Source of the DNA: Schistocerca nitens
Lineage: Eukaryota; Arthropoda; Insecta; Orthoptera; Acrididae
Reading direction: 5' to 3'
Assembly (NCBI RefSeq): GCF_023898315.1
Contig: NC_064622.1
Span: 175,418,178-175,482,177 of the forward strand
DNA: 64,000 nt
The stretch's first letter is position 1. Each line of letters opens with the position of its first letter. This document shows, in pieces, positions 10,182 to 22,378 of the stretch. Position numbers and translations under genes: made by a program. The notes beneath the pieces are model-generated. The model worked only from the letters and a program-made list of their open reading frames with translations. It was not told the DNA's origin and did no database searches.

Positions 10182-10659
10182 TGTGGTGTCACCGCTAGAC
10201 ACCACACTTGCTAGGTGGTAGCTTTAAATCGGCCGCGGTCCATTAGTACATGTCGGACCCGCGTGTCGCCACTGTGTGATCGCAGACCGAGCGCCACCAC
10301 ACGGCAGGTCTCGAGAGACGTACGAGCACTCGCCCCAGTTGTACGGACGACATCGCTAGCGACTACACGTACGAAGCCTTTCTCTCAATTGCCGAGAGAC
10401 AGTTAGAATAGCCTTCAGCTAAGTCCATGGCTACGACCTAGCAAGGCGCCATTAACCATATCTGGAGAGAGTCTCACTTGTATTATCAAGAGCGATGTAC
10501 CACAGAAGTGAATAAAAGTTAAGTATACGTGAAGCTCCGTTCTTTTCTTTATAGCATTCATAAAGTATCCTGTTTCAGACATCACGCCAGTCGGCGTGTG
10601 TGTACGTGTGCCTTTCGGTCACCGTCACTGTGGACTGGCTGCCTTGTCTGTCCACTACA
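10182..10659 (+). repeat. 5' LTR
   Basis: About 478 bp, TG...CA bounded, nearly identical to the 3' LTR. It contains an aataaa signal (around 10512) and a C/T-rich 3' part with the gtgtgtacgtgtg stretch. Confidence 0.95.
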
Positions 10660-10689
10660 TTGGCGACGAGTCTAAAAAGGGACTTTAGC

Positions 10690-13600
10690 GTTCGTATTGC
10701 ACTCATTTGCTTGTGTCATGGCTTCGCCACATTCTCCAGATGTACTGTCCGAATTTTATCGCTTGCAGAATCAGCAGACGCAGGCCTTATTGGATGCCCT
10801 TGGACAGCTCGTCCAGGGTCAACGTGCGCTGCAAAGTGATGCGGCCGCCGCTGCTTCATCGCTACCGCAGCCACAACACGCAGTTGCACCACCATTTCGT
10901 CCGTTTCACGCGGCCGACGAAAGCTGGACAGAATGGTCCCGACAATTTGGATTTCATCTCGCCGCCTACAGAATTCAAGGTAATGAGCGGTAGCCGTTTT
11001 TGCTTTCGTGTGTAGGTGTGTCCACCTACCGTGTGATAGTGAAATTGTTTCCCCGACGCGACGTAGCAACTCTGTCATACGAAGAAATTTTGTCTGCATT
11101 AGATGCCTATTTCAAGGATACAGCCAATGTAGTTGCAAAAAGGTATACATTCTTTCGTACAAAACGTACGGCCGGTCAAACTAATCGGGAGTGGGTTGCA
11201 ACATTGCAAGGCCTTACTAGGGATTGTGCGTTTGAATGTGAATGTGGACTCCCTTATTCAGATACTATGGTGCGTGATGCAATTGCACAGAACGTTTCTG
11301 ATGTTCGCATACGGGAACAAATTTTGAAACTCGTCAATCCCTCCCTTCAACAAGTGATAGACATATTGGATAGGCAGGACACACTTGACTTTGCTCAGGA
11401 ATCGTTTGAAACTTCGCCAGCAGTGTGTCGCATTAACCGGCCCGCCGGGCGCGCTGCGCGGAACTGTAAACAGCCTTCGCGCACGTCCGCACCGCCACGT
11501 GTCCCGCGAAAGCAAGCAAATGCAGTGAAATCATGCCCGCGGTGTGCAACTAGACATTCACGTGAGAATTGCCCGTCACGCCAGGCTATTTGCTTTTTCT
11601 GTAATAAGAAAGGGCATGTTCAAAGTGTTTGCCAGAAAAAGCTCAGATCAGCCAATCACAACCATTCCAGGCCCTTTGCTTCGCGCCGGAATCGAATCAA
11701 GGACACACAGGCTCGGGAACCTTCGCCCATGGACGTTCATGTAGTTAATGCCATTCCGCCCAGTGTTCCTCTCGCTAACAGTGACTGTGTTCGTCCCACA
11801 AAAAGTGCGCGTCGACGTCGACGGAAGTCCCCTCACGTCGCACGTGATTCGGTACCAGTGTCTGTTCACGTTGCACAAATCAGTCGCTCTTGTCGTCAGC
11901 AGGACAATAAACTTTTTGTAGATTTGGACTTTGCCGGACAAGTGATACCGTTCCAGCTCGATACCGGAGCTGCAGTTTCATTGCTCAATCACGCCACGTA
12001 CAAACAACTGGGCGCACCTCCGTTACGTGCCGCAAATGTTCCGCTCACGAGTTATTCAGGACAGGATATCCCTGTGTTAGGACAGTGCAGCCTTCTTGCC
12101 ACATACAAGGGACAAACAAAACTTGTGTCATTTTACGTTCTTCGTTCTTCTACTGCAGTGAACTTGTTTGGTTTAGATTTATTTCAGTTGTTTAACTTGT
12201 CTATCGTAAATCAGGTCCTCTCAGTGAACCAGACTGTGCCTTCAGCCGGTGTTTCTAGTCTATGTGAAGAATTTGCAGACATTTTTGCACCGGGCCTTGG
12301 TTGCGCTCAGAACTATGAAGCTCATTTGGAACTAAAAGTGAACGCGCAACCGAAATTTTTCAGAGCGCGCAATGTTCCCCACGCATTGCGTGATGAGGTC
12401 GCCAGAACATTAAACGATTTAGAATCACAAGGTGTCATTGAACTTGTGCAGGCTTCTCTCTGGGCCTCACCCTTAGTTATTTTGAAAAAACCTTCCGGAA
12501 AATTGAGACTTTGTGTGGACTTCAAGGCAACTGTGAATCCACAACTTGTGACTGCTACTTTTCCTTTGCCCCGCCCGGAAGATCTTTTTGACAAACTGTG
12601 CCCGGGAACGTATTTTTCAAAGTTGGACCTAGCAGATGCGTACTTGCAAATACCGGTGGACGACGAATCCCAGCGCGTATTGGTGGTTAACACACATCTT
12701 GGATTGTATCGATTCAAAAGACTGCCACTCGGGTGTGCATCCGCCCCTGCATTGTTTCAGCAATATTTACAAACTGTTTGTGCGTCGGTCCCTACTGCTG
12801 CAAACTATCTGGACGATATTGTGATCTCCGGCAAGACAGAAGACGAACATTTTGCAAACCTACGAACATTATTTCAGGTCTTGCGACAAAATGGTCTTCG
12901 CTTGCGGAAGGACAAATGTGTGTTTTTTGCTTGTGACTTACCATATTTCGGTCATGTACTCAATGCCCAAGGCATACATCCGAGTCCAGAGCACCTCCGT
13001 GCCATACAGGACTTGCCTCCGCCACAGAATGTGAAGCAGCTACAGAGTGGGTTGGGAAAAATTAACTATTATCATCGCTTTCTGCGCAATGCCTCTTCCA
13101 TTTCAGCTCCGCTTCATCGCTTACGCCGTAAAGGTGTTCCGTTCGTCTGGACGACGGAATGCGAACGCGCCTTTCGCCAGTTGAAATCGGCGTTGCTTTC
13201 CCATACTTGCCTTACGCCATTCGATCCCCGGAAACCCCTTTTGTTGATGGTAGATGCATCGGATTTCGGGATCGGTGCTGTGCTTGCGCACAAGGATGGA
13301 TTGCATGATCGCCCTATTGCCTTTGCGTCAAAATTGCTCTCTTCTGCGCAACGAAATTATTCACAGATCGAGAAAGAAGCTTTAGCTCTCGTGTTTGTTG
13401 TTACGAAGTTTCACGATTTCTTGTATGGTCGTCACTTTACCATCATCACAGACCACAAACCTTTGACCTCGCTTTTTCATCCGCACAAGCCTGTACCTCC
13501 ACGTACAGCGCAGAAATTCATTCGCTGGTCTATTTTTCTCTCGCAGTACCGCTACGATATCTTGCATCGGTCCACTGCTAAGCACGGAAACGCTGATGCG

Positions 13601-15325
13601 TTGTCCCGTTTGCCTGTTGCTGAGGATAAAGCATTTGATTCTTCCGAACTTGCTTGTATGTTCATTGATTCGGAAACCGATGGCGTGGTCGAATCCTTTC
13701 CAATTGATTTTCGTCGTGTAGCTGCAGCCACAGCAGCTGACCCTGTCCTTGCTACCGTTTTGCGTTTTGTTGCTACGCAATGGCCCTTGTCAAAGTCGCG
13801 GATCACGGATCCGTTGGTTCGCGGATTTTTTGCTCACAAGGAGAGACTTTTTGTACGACGTGGTGTTTTGTTGTTGCGTTCTGATAATGATCAGTCTAGG
13901 GTCGTGGTCCCACGTTCGTTACAGTCCTCTGTCTTAAAGCTTCTCCACCAAGGACATTGGGGTATAGTGCGTACGAAACAACTTGCTCGTCAGCACTGTA
14001 CTTGGTTCGGAATCGATGCTGCGATTACGAATATGTGCTCTTCTTGCATGGCGTGTGCCGAACAACAATCCGCACCGCCGCGGAAATTCTTTGCCTGGCC
14101 GAAAGCCACTTCCCCTTGGCAACGCTTGCACATGGATTTTGCTGGTCCATTCTGGAATGCTCGATGGTTGGTTGTGGTCGATTCTTTCAGTAATTTTCCT
14201 TTTGTTGTCCGGATGTCTTCTACGACGTCATCTGCCACCATCCAAGCGTTGTCCGCTATCTTTTGCATTGAAGGTCTACCACAGACTATTGTTTCCGACA
14301 ATGGCCCACAATTCATGTCCGCAGAATTTCAGTCATTCTGCAAGGCCAATGGTATTCAACATCTGACATCCGCGCCGTTTTCGCCTCAGTCAAACGGTGC
14401 CGCTGAACAATTGGTCCGGACTTTCAAGTCACAGATGTTGAAGTTGAAAGAGTCGCATTCTCGGGAGGACGCGTTACTGCTCTTTTAGTCCTCGTATCGC
14501 TCTCAGCCCCACGATGGTCACTCGCCGGCTGAGTTGCTCCACGGTCGCCCTCATCGAACCTTGATGTCTTTGCTGCATCCGCCGCATCAGGTTCCTGTGC
14601 AGCGGCAGACTCCTGCTTTTGCTCCAGGCGACGTTGTCTTCTATTGCAACTATCGAGGTTCACGGCGTTGGCTCGCAGGGCGCATTCTTCGCTGCCTCGG
14701 CCGCGCGATGTATTTGGTTTTGGGGGCCTCTGGTGAGGTGCGTCGGCATCTCAATCAGCTGCGCCTCTGTCGTCGCCCGGGTTCTGCCGCTCCCCGTCTG
14801 CTTTCAGCGACGGAGCCGTCCGGTCAGCGCCCTGGGGACCCATCTATTGGCTCGCCTCATCCCCAGGTGTTACCGACGATGCCTTCCATTTTGCCCCATG
14901 GCGACGCGCCGCCGCCCGTTCTCCCGCCGGCGCCGCCCGCAGCGGACGCGTCGCTGCTGCTGCCGGGCGCCTCCCTGGGTCACGCGCCGCCGTCAGCTTC
15001 CCGTGACCAGCTGTCCTCCGCCATGGAACTCTTGCCCGCTTCGGACCACATGGCGTCATGGCGCGTGAGATACCCCGACGCAATGGAGGTTGACCCTTCG
15101 GCCCCTTTTGTCTCATTACGGGCGCATACACCGCATGTTGACGTGCACCCTGGACTAGGTTTCCAGGCGTTTCCTAGCTCCCCTCGGACCGAATGGCCAG
15201 GTGCGGGTGGCACAGCCTCGCCTGTTGTTAGGCTCCCCACCTCATCGCATACGTCAACATGGGGTCCTCCCCACGGCGGGCGGAAGCCTTATAACACGAC
15301 CGTTCACCGATTTGCGGGGGAGGAA
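10690..15325 (+). pseudogene. gag-pol region of the Ty3/gypsy element
   Basis: The parts, in order, are a Gag-like region with a Gln/Ala-rich start (about 10.7-11.5 kb); Gag zinc knuckles CPRCATRHSRENC and CFFCNKKGHVQSVC (about 11.53-11.64 kb); an aspartic protease with LDTGAAVSLL (about 11.96 kb); reverse transcriptase with FSKLDLADAYLQIP and YLDDIVIS (about 12.35-13.0 kb); RNase H with DASDFGIGAVLA (about 13.25 kb); an integrase zinc region (HQGHWG...CSSCMAC) and a DDE core with MDFAGPF and VSDNGPQF (about 13.95-14.4 kb); and a proline-rich tail. Gag and Pol are largely collinear in one frame, as in several gypsy lineages. No envelope gene is seen. About two breaks. Confidence 0.92.
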
Positions 15326-15802
15326 TGTGGTGTCACCACTAGACACCACACGTGCTAGGTGGTAGCTTTAAATCGGCCGCGGTCCATTAGTACATGTCGG
15401 ACCCGCGTGTCGCCACTGTGTGATCGCAGACCGAGCGCCACCACACGGCAGGTCTCGAGAGACGTACGAGCACTCACCCCAGTTGTACGGATGACATTGC
15501 TAGCGACTACACGTACGAAGCCTTTCTCTCAATTGCCGAGAGACAGTTAGAATAGCCTTCAGCTAAGTCCATGGCTACGACCTAGCAAGGCGCCATTAAC
15601 CATATCTGGAGAGAGTCTCACTTGTATTATCAAGAGCGATGTACCGCAGAAGTGAATAAAGTTAAGTATACGAGAAGCTCCGTTCTTTTCTTTATAGCAT
15701 TCATAAAGTATCCTGTTTCAGACATCACGCCAGTCGGCGTGTGTGTACGTGTGCCTTTCGGTCACCGTCACTGTGGACTGGCTGCCTTGTCTGTCCACTA
15801 CA
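15326..15802 (+). repeat. 3' LTR
   Basis: About 477 bp, matching 10182-10659 with fewer than ten differences. It is followed by the duplicated target gtcct. Confidence 0.95.
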
Positions 15803-16235
15803 GTCCTTATGTGCAGGTGTATGATGGAGACAACAGAATCATTCTACAGTCAGCTTCAAATGCTGGTTCTCTGCATTTTCTCAATTGTGTTCCATGAAAA
15901 GAATGTCGCCTTCCCTCCATGGATCGGATCTGACTTCCTGAAGAATCTATATAACACTTGGGTGTTGCCCAAACCTACCTGTAACAAATCTAGTGGACCG
16001 CCTCTGAACTTCCTTTAATCCGACCTGGTACAGATCCTGAACACTCAAGCAGTACTCAAGAAGAGGTTGCACTAGCAACCTATATGCAGTCTTCTTTACA
16101 GATCTGTGAACCTATTTCACATGCTCGTACATTCTTTAACAGCCTACAATGTGGCACCATGTCAAACACTTTTCGGAAGTCTAGAAATAGGAGATCTGCC
16201 TATTGCCCTTCACCAATAGTTTGCAGTATAACACG

Positions 16236-17480
16236 TCAGAAAAAGGCAAGCTGAGTTTCAAAAGAGCAATGCTTTCTAAAACTTGCCTGATTCGTGGGCA
16301 TAAGCTTTCCAGTCTCACAAAAGTTCACTAGATTCGAACTGGGAATATGTTCAAAGATTTTCCAGAGAACCGATATTAGGGATACTGGTCTGTAATTTTG
16401 TGGGTCCATTCCATTGCCCTTCTTACACACAGGAGTCACCTGCGCTTTTTCCAGCCGCTTGGGACTTTGCCCTGGGCTAGAGATTCGTGATAAATGCAAG
16501 CAATGTAAGGGGGCAATGCCATAGAGTACTCTAGAGTACTTGTAAAACTGAATTGGGATTGCAGCCGGACCTGGGGATGTATTTGCTTTCAAATCTTTCA
16601 GTTGTTTCTCTATGCCAGGGATGCTTATTACTAAAGTCATCCATACAAGAATCTGTCCTATGGTAAAATGACTGTATGTTTGTAAAATTCTCCTGTATGA
16701 ATAATTTCTTGAATGTGAAATTTAATATTTTCAGTTTTTGTTTCTATCTGCAACTGCCACAGCTAACTGGTCAACAAGGCAATGAATGGAAGCCTTAGAC
16801 CCACTTAGCGATTTTACATAGGACCAGAATTTTCTTGGGTTCTCTGTCAGATCTTTTGCTACAGTGTGATGGTGGTGGCAGCTGTATGCTTCATGCGTAG
16901 ATCTTGTCACAGATGCATGGATCTCTACTAACCCTTGATTGTTGTCATCTGCACTGTCTCTTTTGAACCGAGAGTGCAACAGCCTCTGCTTCCTCAGCAT
17001 TTTCCAAATCTTGTTATCCACGGTGTGTTTTTTCAACCCTTAAATCACTTTGTACACACACAATTCTCCAGACCCCGATTTACGATCTGCTTATGCTTTG
17101 CCCATAATTCCTCTATGTCCATCTTACTGGAACTAAGTGATGTCAGTACACTAAGTGAGATGCTAACAACTGTTTATCCACTCTTTCTAGCAGAAACACT
17201 CTCCTAGTAGCCTCCTTAACTGATTTATTAACTTTCATAATTACAGTTGCTATAATGACGTCGTGATCACAAATCCCTATTTCTATACTGATGTCAGTAA
17301 GGTCTGGCCTATTTGTAGCTACAAGATCTAAGATACTTCCATTGTGTGTGGGCTGCTGAACTAGCTGCTCAAAACAGTTTCCAAAAAGTGGGTTCACTGC
17401 AATGAATCCATAGACATCCCAGTCTATACTCGGTAGGTTAAAGTCGCCTCCAACTAGTATTGCATGATCTAGGTATTTAC
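16236..17480 (-). pseudogene. CR1 ORF2 remnant (endonuclease, linker, start of RT)
   Basis: Near 17440 the minus strand reads a broken form of the LGGDFNLPSIDW endonuclease motif. 17397-17143 reads FEQLVQQPTHNGSILDLVAT, then ICDHDVI, the C-terminal APE endonuclease signature with the SDH motif altered to CDH. 17036-16731 is the basic linker ending KDLTENPRKFWSYVKSLSGS. 16640-16236 starts the reverse transcriptase: PGPAAIP, NYRPVSLISVLWKIFEHI and FRKHCSFETQL. Frames change between these parts. It would cut target DNA and copy the LINE RNA. Confidence 0.85.
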
Positions 17481-17937
17481 ACGCTACTGACCATAGACAT
17501 TCTTTGAATGACTATAGAACTATCACAGCAGAATCGGGGGGGGGGGGGGGGCGCAATCCAACAATTAGCTTGGTTTCACCCATACCTGTTACATGCAACC
17601 AGATAACTTCATCATCACCCTCAACTTTGATCTCAATAGAGAGAATATTTTTGTCAACTGCAATGAACATACCCTCTTTCTATGGCCACTAATCTATCTT
17701 TCCAGTATAGCTCCACAACTCACAAAATACCTCAGAGTTTCCACTTCGGGTTTCAGCCAGCTCTTGGTCTAGAGAATAATATGAGCATGAGAATTTTTCT
17801 GGAGGGCAGTAAATTTTCGAACTCTGTTACACATACCTTGACAAAAGTCTAGTGTCTTTACTCTAAACGCAGCCTGACTTTTCTTGCTGTGTATGACTGG
17901 CAAGTGTTCATCAGAGTACCTCAAATTACTGCCTAGC

Positions 17938-18700
17938 CTAAAAAAACTCTCGTGCATTCCACAAGTACTCTGCTACCCAAATAGCTGCTTCGTTTGTGTA
18001 AAGCACCCCTGACCTACCAAAGGGAGACCTACAAATTCCTAACCAATAACAAAGGTCTAGAAATTTGCGGCCAAGACTGCTACAGAGCTGACGAATCCTT
18101 TGGTTGAGAGCTTCCACTCGGCTCCAAACCAAAAATCCCAATCAACTCTGGGAACAATGCTGCAAACTGTGAGCTCTGCTTGCATCCCAAGTGTGAGGCA
18201 GGCAGCCTTCACAATCTTTATGAACTGAGGATGGCCTCAGAACCAATGCAATAGGCACCGTTGGTACTAACGTGAACCACAACTTGTGGATAACTGCACC
18301 CTGCACACTCGATAGCCACCTTCATATCTCGGATGAGGCCCCCCAGCAGACATATTGATTGAACATTGGCTCTCTTTCCAGCCCATGTCCACACTGGCCC
18401 TCCGCCTTGAGTGATGCAAATGCTTTACCACCTGCCACTCACTCTGCTGGGAGGGTGGATCCACTGCACTGGGAACACTAGGAGGTCCCTTAGCAGCAGA
18501 GCCACCTGGTGAAACAAGCGAAACCTGAGGCTGATGTGCCAGATTCTCTGTCACTGCTACACCACAAGGCAGCATCCTGTAGAAGCGCATTCAGCTGTTT
18601 GCAAACTGTGGCCAGCTCCTCTTGTGTCTGCACACAGCATGCACACATGCTAGCAAGACAGTGAAATTGAAGGCTTGTTTTTTCATGCAGTTCCAATCAT
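17938..18700 (-). pseudogene. CR1 ORF1 remnant with SGNH-esterase-like domain
   Basis: The N-terminal part reads EKTSLQFHCLASMCACCVQTQEELATVCKQLNALLQDA, a probable coiled region. The C-terminal part reads ALNQRIRQLCSSLGRKFLDL, then WLGICRSPFGRSGVLYTNEAAIWVAEYLW, resembling the last block of SGNH/GDSL hydrolases with the Asp...His pair region (the His is replaced by Tyr in this copy). Esterase-type ORF1 proteins are known in CR1/L2-group LINEs. They bind lipid or membrane and perhaps assist the ribonucleoprotein. Broken by stops and frame changes. Confidence 0.7.
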
Positions 18701-18769
18701 CATGATATTTCTCTTCATCAGCATGTGTCCTAGCTCATAGTAGGTGAACTAAATGTTACAGGTAATGCA

Positions 18770-19030
18770 CTTTCAAGCCATAAGCAAGTCAGTTACAACC
18801 CTTATGCTTTCGTTCATTTTAGGGGCACTACCTGGTTGTTTCCCTGCATACGGCTGAATATTCTGAACATAACTCGTTTCACTGTTACAAAGTACCCAAA
18901 ACTTGATGCCACTCTTTACTGGTCTACTAGGCTTATTGGTGGTAAGGGCAGTTTCACCTGGATACAACAAGTCGCTCATCTAATGTAACAAACATATTGG
19001 GATTGTATTACTTTGGCAATATATCTAGCC
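18770..19030 (-). pseudogene. piggyBac transposase fragment
   Basis: The minus strand reads NMFVTLDERLVVS near 19010, then NKPSRPVKSGIKFWVLCNSE and TSYVQNIQPYAGK, then RVVTDLL. This is the piggyBac core around the first catalytic Asp (DE...KPHKYGIKIWVLCDSKTGYVLNF..YTG). It is about 80 residues of a protein that normally has 550-600. No second Asp block, cysteine tail or TTAA ends are recognisable around it. Confidence 0.75.
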
Positions 19031-21350
19031 ATTTCACCCACAATGTATTAGAGGTGCAAGCTCACTTTGTTCACTTCTACATAGACTTGTGTCATGGTCA
19101 TCAAATCAAATAACCCCTGATAACTTTGTGAATGTTTCTAGTGACACTGAGCCCTGTAAACCGGGCGACCTTATGAAGTTTCATTAGACTCATTATGTGA
19201 CTTCTAAACTCAGCTAATAACGTCAGACCTACTACAGAAGCATCTAGGTCAAGAACATCTCATTTTTCGCTTATCTCCATACAAACACATTCTTTCAGAA
19301 TTAGTACTGGTGAGTATGCTTTCAATTCATGGAGGCAGGAACAATGTGAAAGCAGAGTATTCATTTGTATTGCAAAGTGTTACGCCTTGCGGGCCTGAAG
19401 TTATGCGAACTTCATTGCATGCTACTCATCGTCCCAGTTGAGTTACTGCAGCAAGTTACTATTAAACTGGCTATGTACGTGGCAAGTTTGATGAGTATAT
19501 GTGACTCATTTTGAAAGTACTGAGGATAGTTATCCAGTAGCCGAAATCTAGATCTCCAATGAAATAAAGATTGTACTTGTGACTGATCGATTAATTCCTT
19601 TTCCTCTTTTGAAATATACTAGTCACTGCCCACAACCGCTCTGATGGAATCAAACTTGGTTACTTACAAAACATATGCAATTTAACCCTCAAGTGGATGA
19701 ACCAATGTATAAGTGTGCCAACCACAAATAAAACTGTTTTGCACCCATTCCATTGTTGTTCCACAATTGTGAATCCATGCCTATTCCTTCATAATTGCTT
19801 CAGCTAACACAATTTTATGATCTGTGCATGAAAATCATCTACATTACGAGCTAGCAGCACATCCCTCAATAAGGCAATTGTCCATGAAGTATTTAGTAAC
19901 CGAATGTATGGTTGACCGGGACCTGAAGCAACTGCACTGTTTAATGCTTCAAGTGCATCATTACTGTGAGGTAACACCTGTCCATGGCATAGAGTGATAT
20001 AATGAGTTTTTTTATTATGGTTTGTTTAAACAGTGAATCAGCTCATATTATGTACGTTTATTTTATTTTTGTTTAATTTAACGAAAATTAAACTGTGATT
20101 TTGCTCATGGATGTTTATCTTGGTAACAAAGACAGCTATTACTTACATGTGTACGAAGTACATCATGCACCCACTTGTGTTATGAAAAAGTGGCGTGTCT
20201 GCTCAAGGGTTAAAGGCAGAAAGCAAGTGACGTGCATAGAAGTGAATCACCTCACAAACTGATTTTTTGCAGTAAAAAAATGATGACTTCTACTGCCCCT
20301 TACCAGAGAAATAGACATTCCATTGTTCAAAACAACTATGACTTCATTTCTTTACACCTTACTGTACACATGCAAGATTCATTGTCGACAAATTGAATAT
20401 TGTCAGAATTTGCTGTAATAATACAGGTTAAAGTATGCAGGGTCTAAAACAAAACAAACAGCTTGAGAAGTACTATTTCTGTGAATGCCAAACTAAAGCT
20501 TCAAAATATTTTTTTGTCAGAATTTATTTCAATAAGGGACAAATAAAGTCAATGAAGAAAATTTATTGAAACTAAATATTTTCAAATTGATGGACCATCA
20601 ATGAATCCTTGCTGGTCAAAGTAGACTTGAACACCTTACGAAGGTTAAGTGGGATAGACACACTGTTTGTACTGCTCTAATTAAACTAAATAAATGCTAA
20701 AACTATTGCTATGTGTTTATGGATTTATTTACCTTTGAACATCAGCTTTTCCTCACATGGAAATTATCAAGGAGGGTTGACAGCAGTTTGAATGCAAACA
20801 ACATGGAATTATACACTTCCATTGCACCAATTCTTGCGGTTGCACATTCTGAACTCTTTTCTCACTTAAAAGAAGAAGCAAGAGAGCTCATTTTGTTCTT
20901 CATTTCCTCTGCTGGCAATTTCAGCACTTCTGTAATTTCTTGTCAAGCATCATTTTTGTATGTATTTTATACTGTGGATCTCTAGGAGCCCACAAGTACT
21001 TGTGAGGTCTATACAATCAACAAAATCGTATCTTCCAGCCATGCCATTACTCATGCACATCACATTCATTACTAACAACAAATTTAGTTTGCATATGGAA
21101 AACAACATACTGCAGCAAAGTGAGTGAACTCCATCACCAAAGCTATTGTCAAAGCAAATCACACACGAACTACTTTCTATGGTCCGCAGAAGACTTACAA
21201 CTGGTGGGAGACAAGTGAACAACTACTAATCCAAATAAAACACAGTCAAAAGACATTTACGAACATGTGCTTAGCTTTTACACCAGAGAGAATTCTCATT
21301 CACTGTTGCACGTTTGCTTTGGTGTAAAGGGGGGGGGGGGGGGGGCTTAA
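19031..21350. other. no gene seen
   Basis: A/T-rich DNA with only short, featureless frames. A run of 17 G occurs at 21329-21345. Two 90-codon frames around 20.7-21.2 kb have no recognisable domain and no codon pattern that sets them apart from chance. Confidence 0.55.
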
Positions 21351-21351
21351 T

Positions 21352-22263
21352 ATGCGCCAAGGTGTAGTTACAGAGTACATCAGCAGACATCACATGTGTG
21401 ACATTGAATTCATTAAATGTTATTCAAACATAATGGTTCAGTGGCAATTTTCTAACAAATATCTGACAAAAGCTCTGACAAACAAGACAGTCCGTGGGTG
21501 CCACAACACATTCTGTGAAACTGATTGTGTATATTGTGTAAAGAGAACAGGCCAGCCTGGACCATCAGTAGAGAAGGTTAAGCTTGTGTGGGAATGTGGG
21601 AATCATTTGTCAGGGATCTGAAGAAATCTGGCGCACATGCAAGCAGAAAATCTACGGAAACATCTTGTGTGTAAAACCATACTGGCTGCAGTTGTTACAT
21701 GTGCTGATTTGTCAGGGCGGTGACTTTCATTCCGACTTTCACACTAGATTGTAGGACACATTTGTGATTCATCCAAAGTTGAAGTATTTTATACAATATC
21801 CTCTTCAAAAGCTTGTGGACAATTTTTCATTGCAACAAAAACTGACTGGACAGGCTGCAGCAATGGTTTATGTCACAATTACAGCAAAACAGTGGAGAAT
21901 TAATTTTGCACCAAGATGTTTGCGATCACCAAGGTACTGGATAGGATGTGTTTTCCATCATGACTCATCTTTTCTGCAGTTGTCTTTAAGGGTTTCTTAC
22001 GGAGACATGCTGAAGATACTGTTTTCCTGCCTCCACTACCACTTAATTTGGAAGAGCTGCAAGGAAGGATAATTAATGCAGTCACTGATATCAACCATGG
22101 TGATTGGAGCAGTGACACTGGTACACAAAGCACCCTCTGCCACACATTGAAAGGTGGCTTGCAGAGTATAAATGTAGACGAGCTGGGAAGTGTATGGCAA
22201 GAGTTTGGCAGTCACTTTGATGTTCACCACATCATGAACAGAGCCCATATGGAGTGTCTGTAA
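21352..22263 (+). pseudogene. mariner-like transposase remnant
   Basis: Reads CDIEFIKCYSNIMVQWQFSN and KTVRGCHNTFCETDCV, then GQPGPSVEKV, the helix-turn-helix block of a widespread insect mariner-like family (WY.NSIIMVQR.FR...RWYNTFRETG...GRPGPSVE). It then runs through VCKTILAAVVTC, YPLQKLVDNFSLQQKL and PRYWIG, to PLPLNLEELQGRIINAVTDI and SVWQEFGSHFDVHHIMNRAH at the C-terminus. Stops and several frame changes are present, and the region with the catalytic Asp is shortened. Terminal repeats were not found. Confidence 0.72.
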
Positions 22264-22304
22264 TTTGCGTTAATGTGTGTATCCCCTATATGTCTTGTTT
22301 TTGG

Positions 22305-22305
<1 letters not shown>

Positions 22306-22377
<72 letters not shown>
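22306..22377. repeat. (AC)n microsatellite, about 72 bp
   Basis: Uninterrupted CA/AC dinucleotides directly after the mariner-like transposase remnant. Confidence 0.98.

Positions 22378-22378
<1 letters not shown>

Larger units (their letters stand above)
10182..15802 (+). mobile_element. Ty3/gypsy LTR retrotransposon, with both LTRs
   Basis: Fossil or near-fossil LTR element of 5.62 kb, inserted in a CR1 LINE. LTRs of about 478 bp (10182-10659 and 15326-15802) start TGTGGTG and end CTACA. A 5-bp duplication, gtcct, flanks it (10177-10181, 15803-15807). A tggcgacgag primer-binding-like site follows the 5' LTR. The LTRs differ by roughly 1.5 percent, suggesting insertion within the last few million years at ordinary insect rates (inference). 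The coding region looks mostly preserved but broken, with about two interruptions. Confidence 0.95.
15803..18735 (-). mobile_element. CR1-type LINE, body of the copy split by the LTR element
   Basis: Running leftward, it holds ORF1 (about 18.70-17.94 kb), endonuclease and linker (about 17.5-16.7 kb), the start of reverse transcriptase (16.64-16.24 kb) and the 3' untranslated region (16.2-15.8 kb, continuing at 10181). Most of the reverse-transcriptase catalytic core is missing: sequence before the YADD box joins directly to the region near the end of the gene around 16140. So this copy is internally deleted. The 5' end fades near 18735. Confidence 0.85.
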
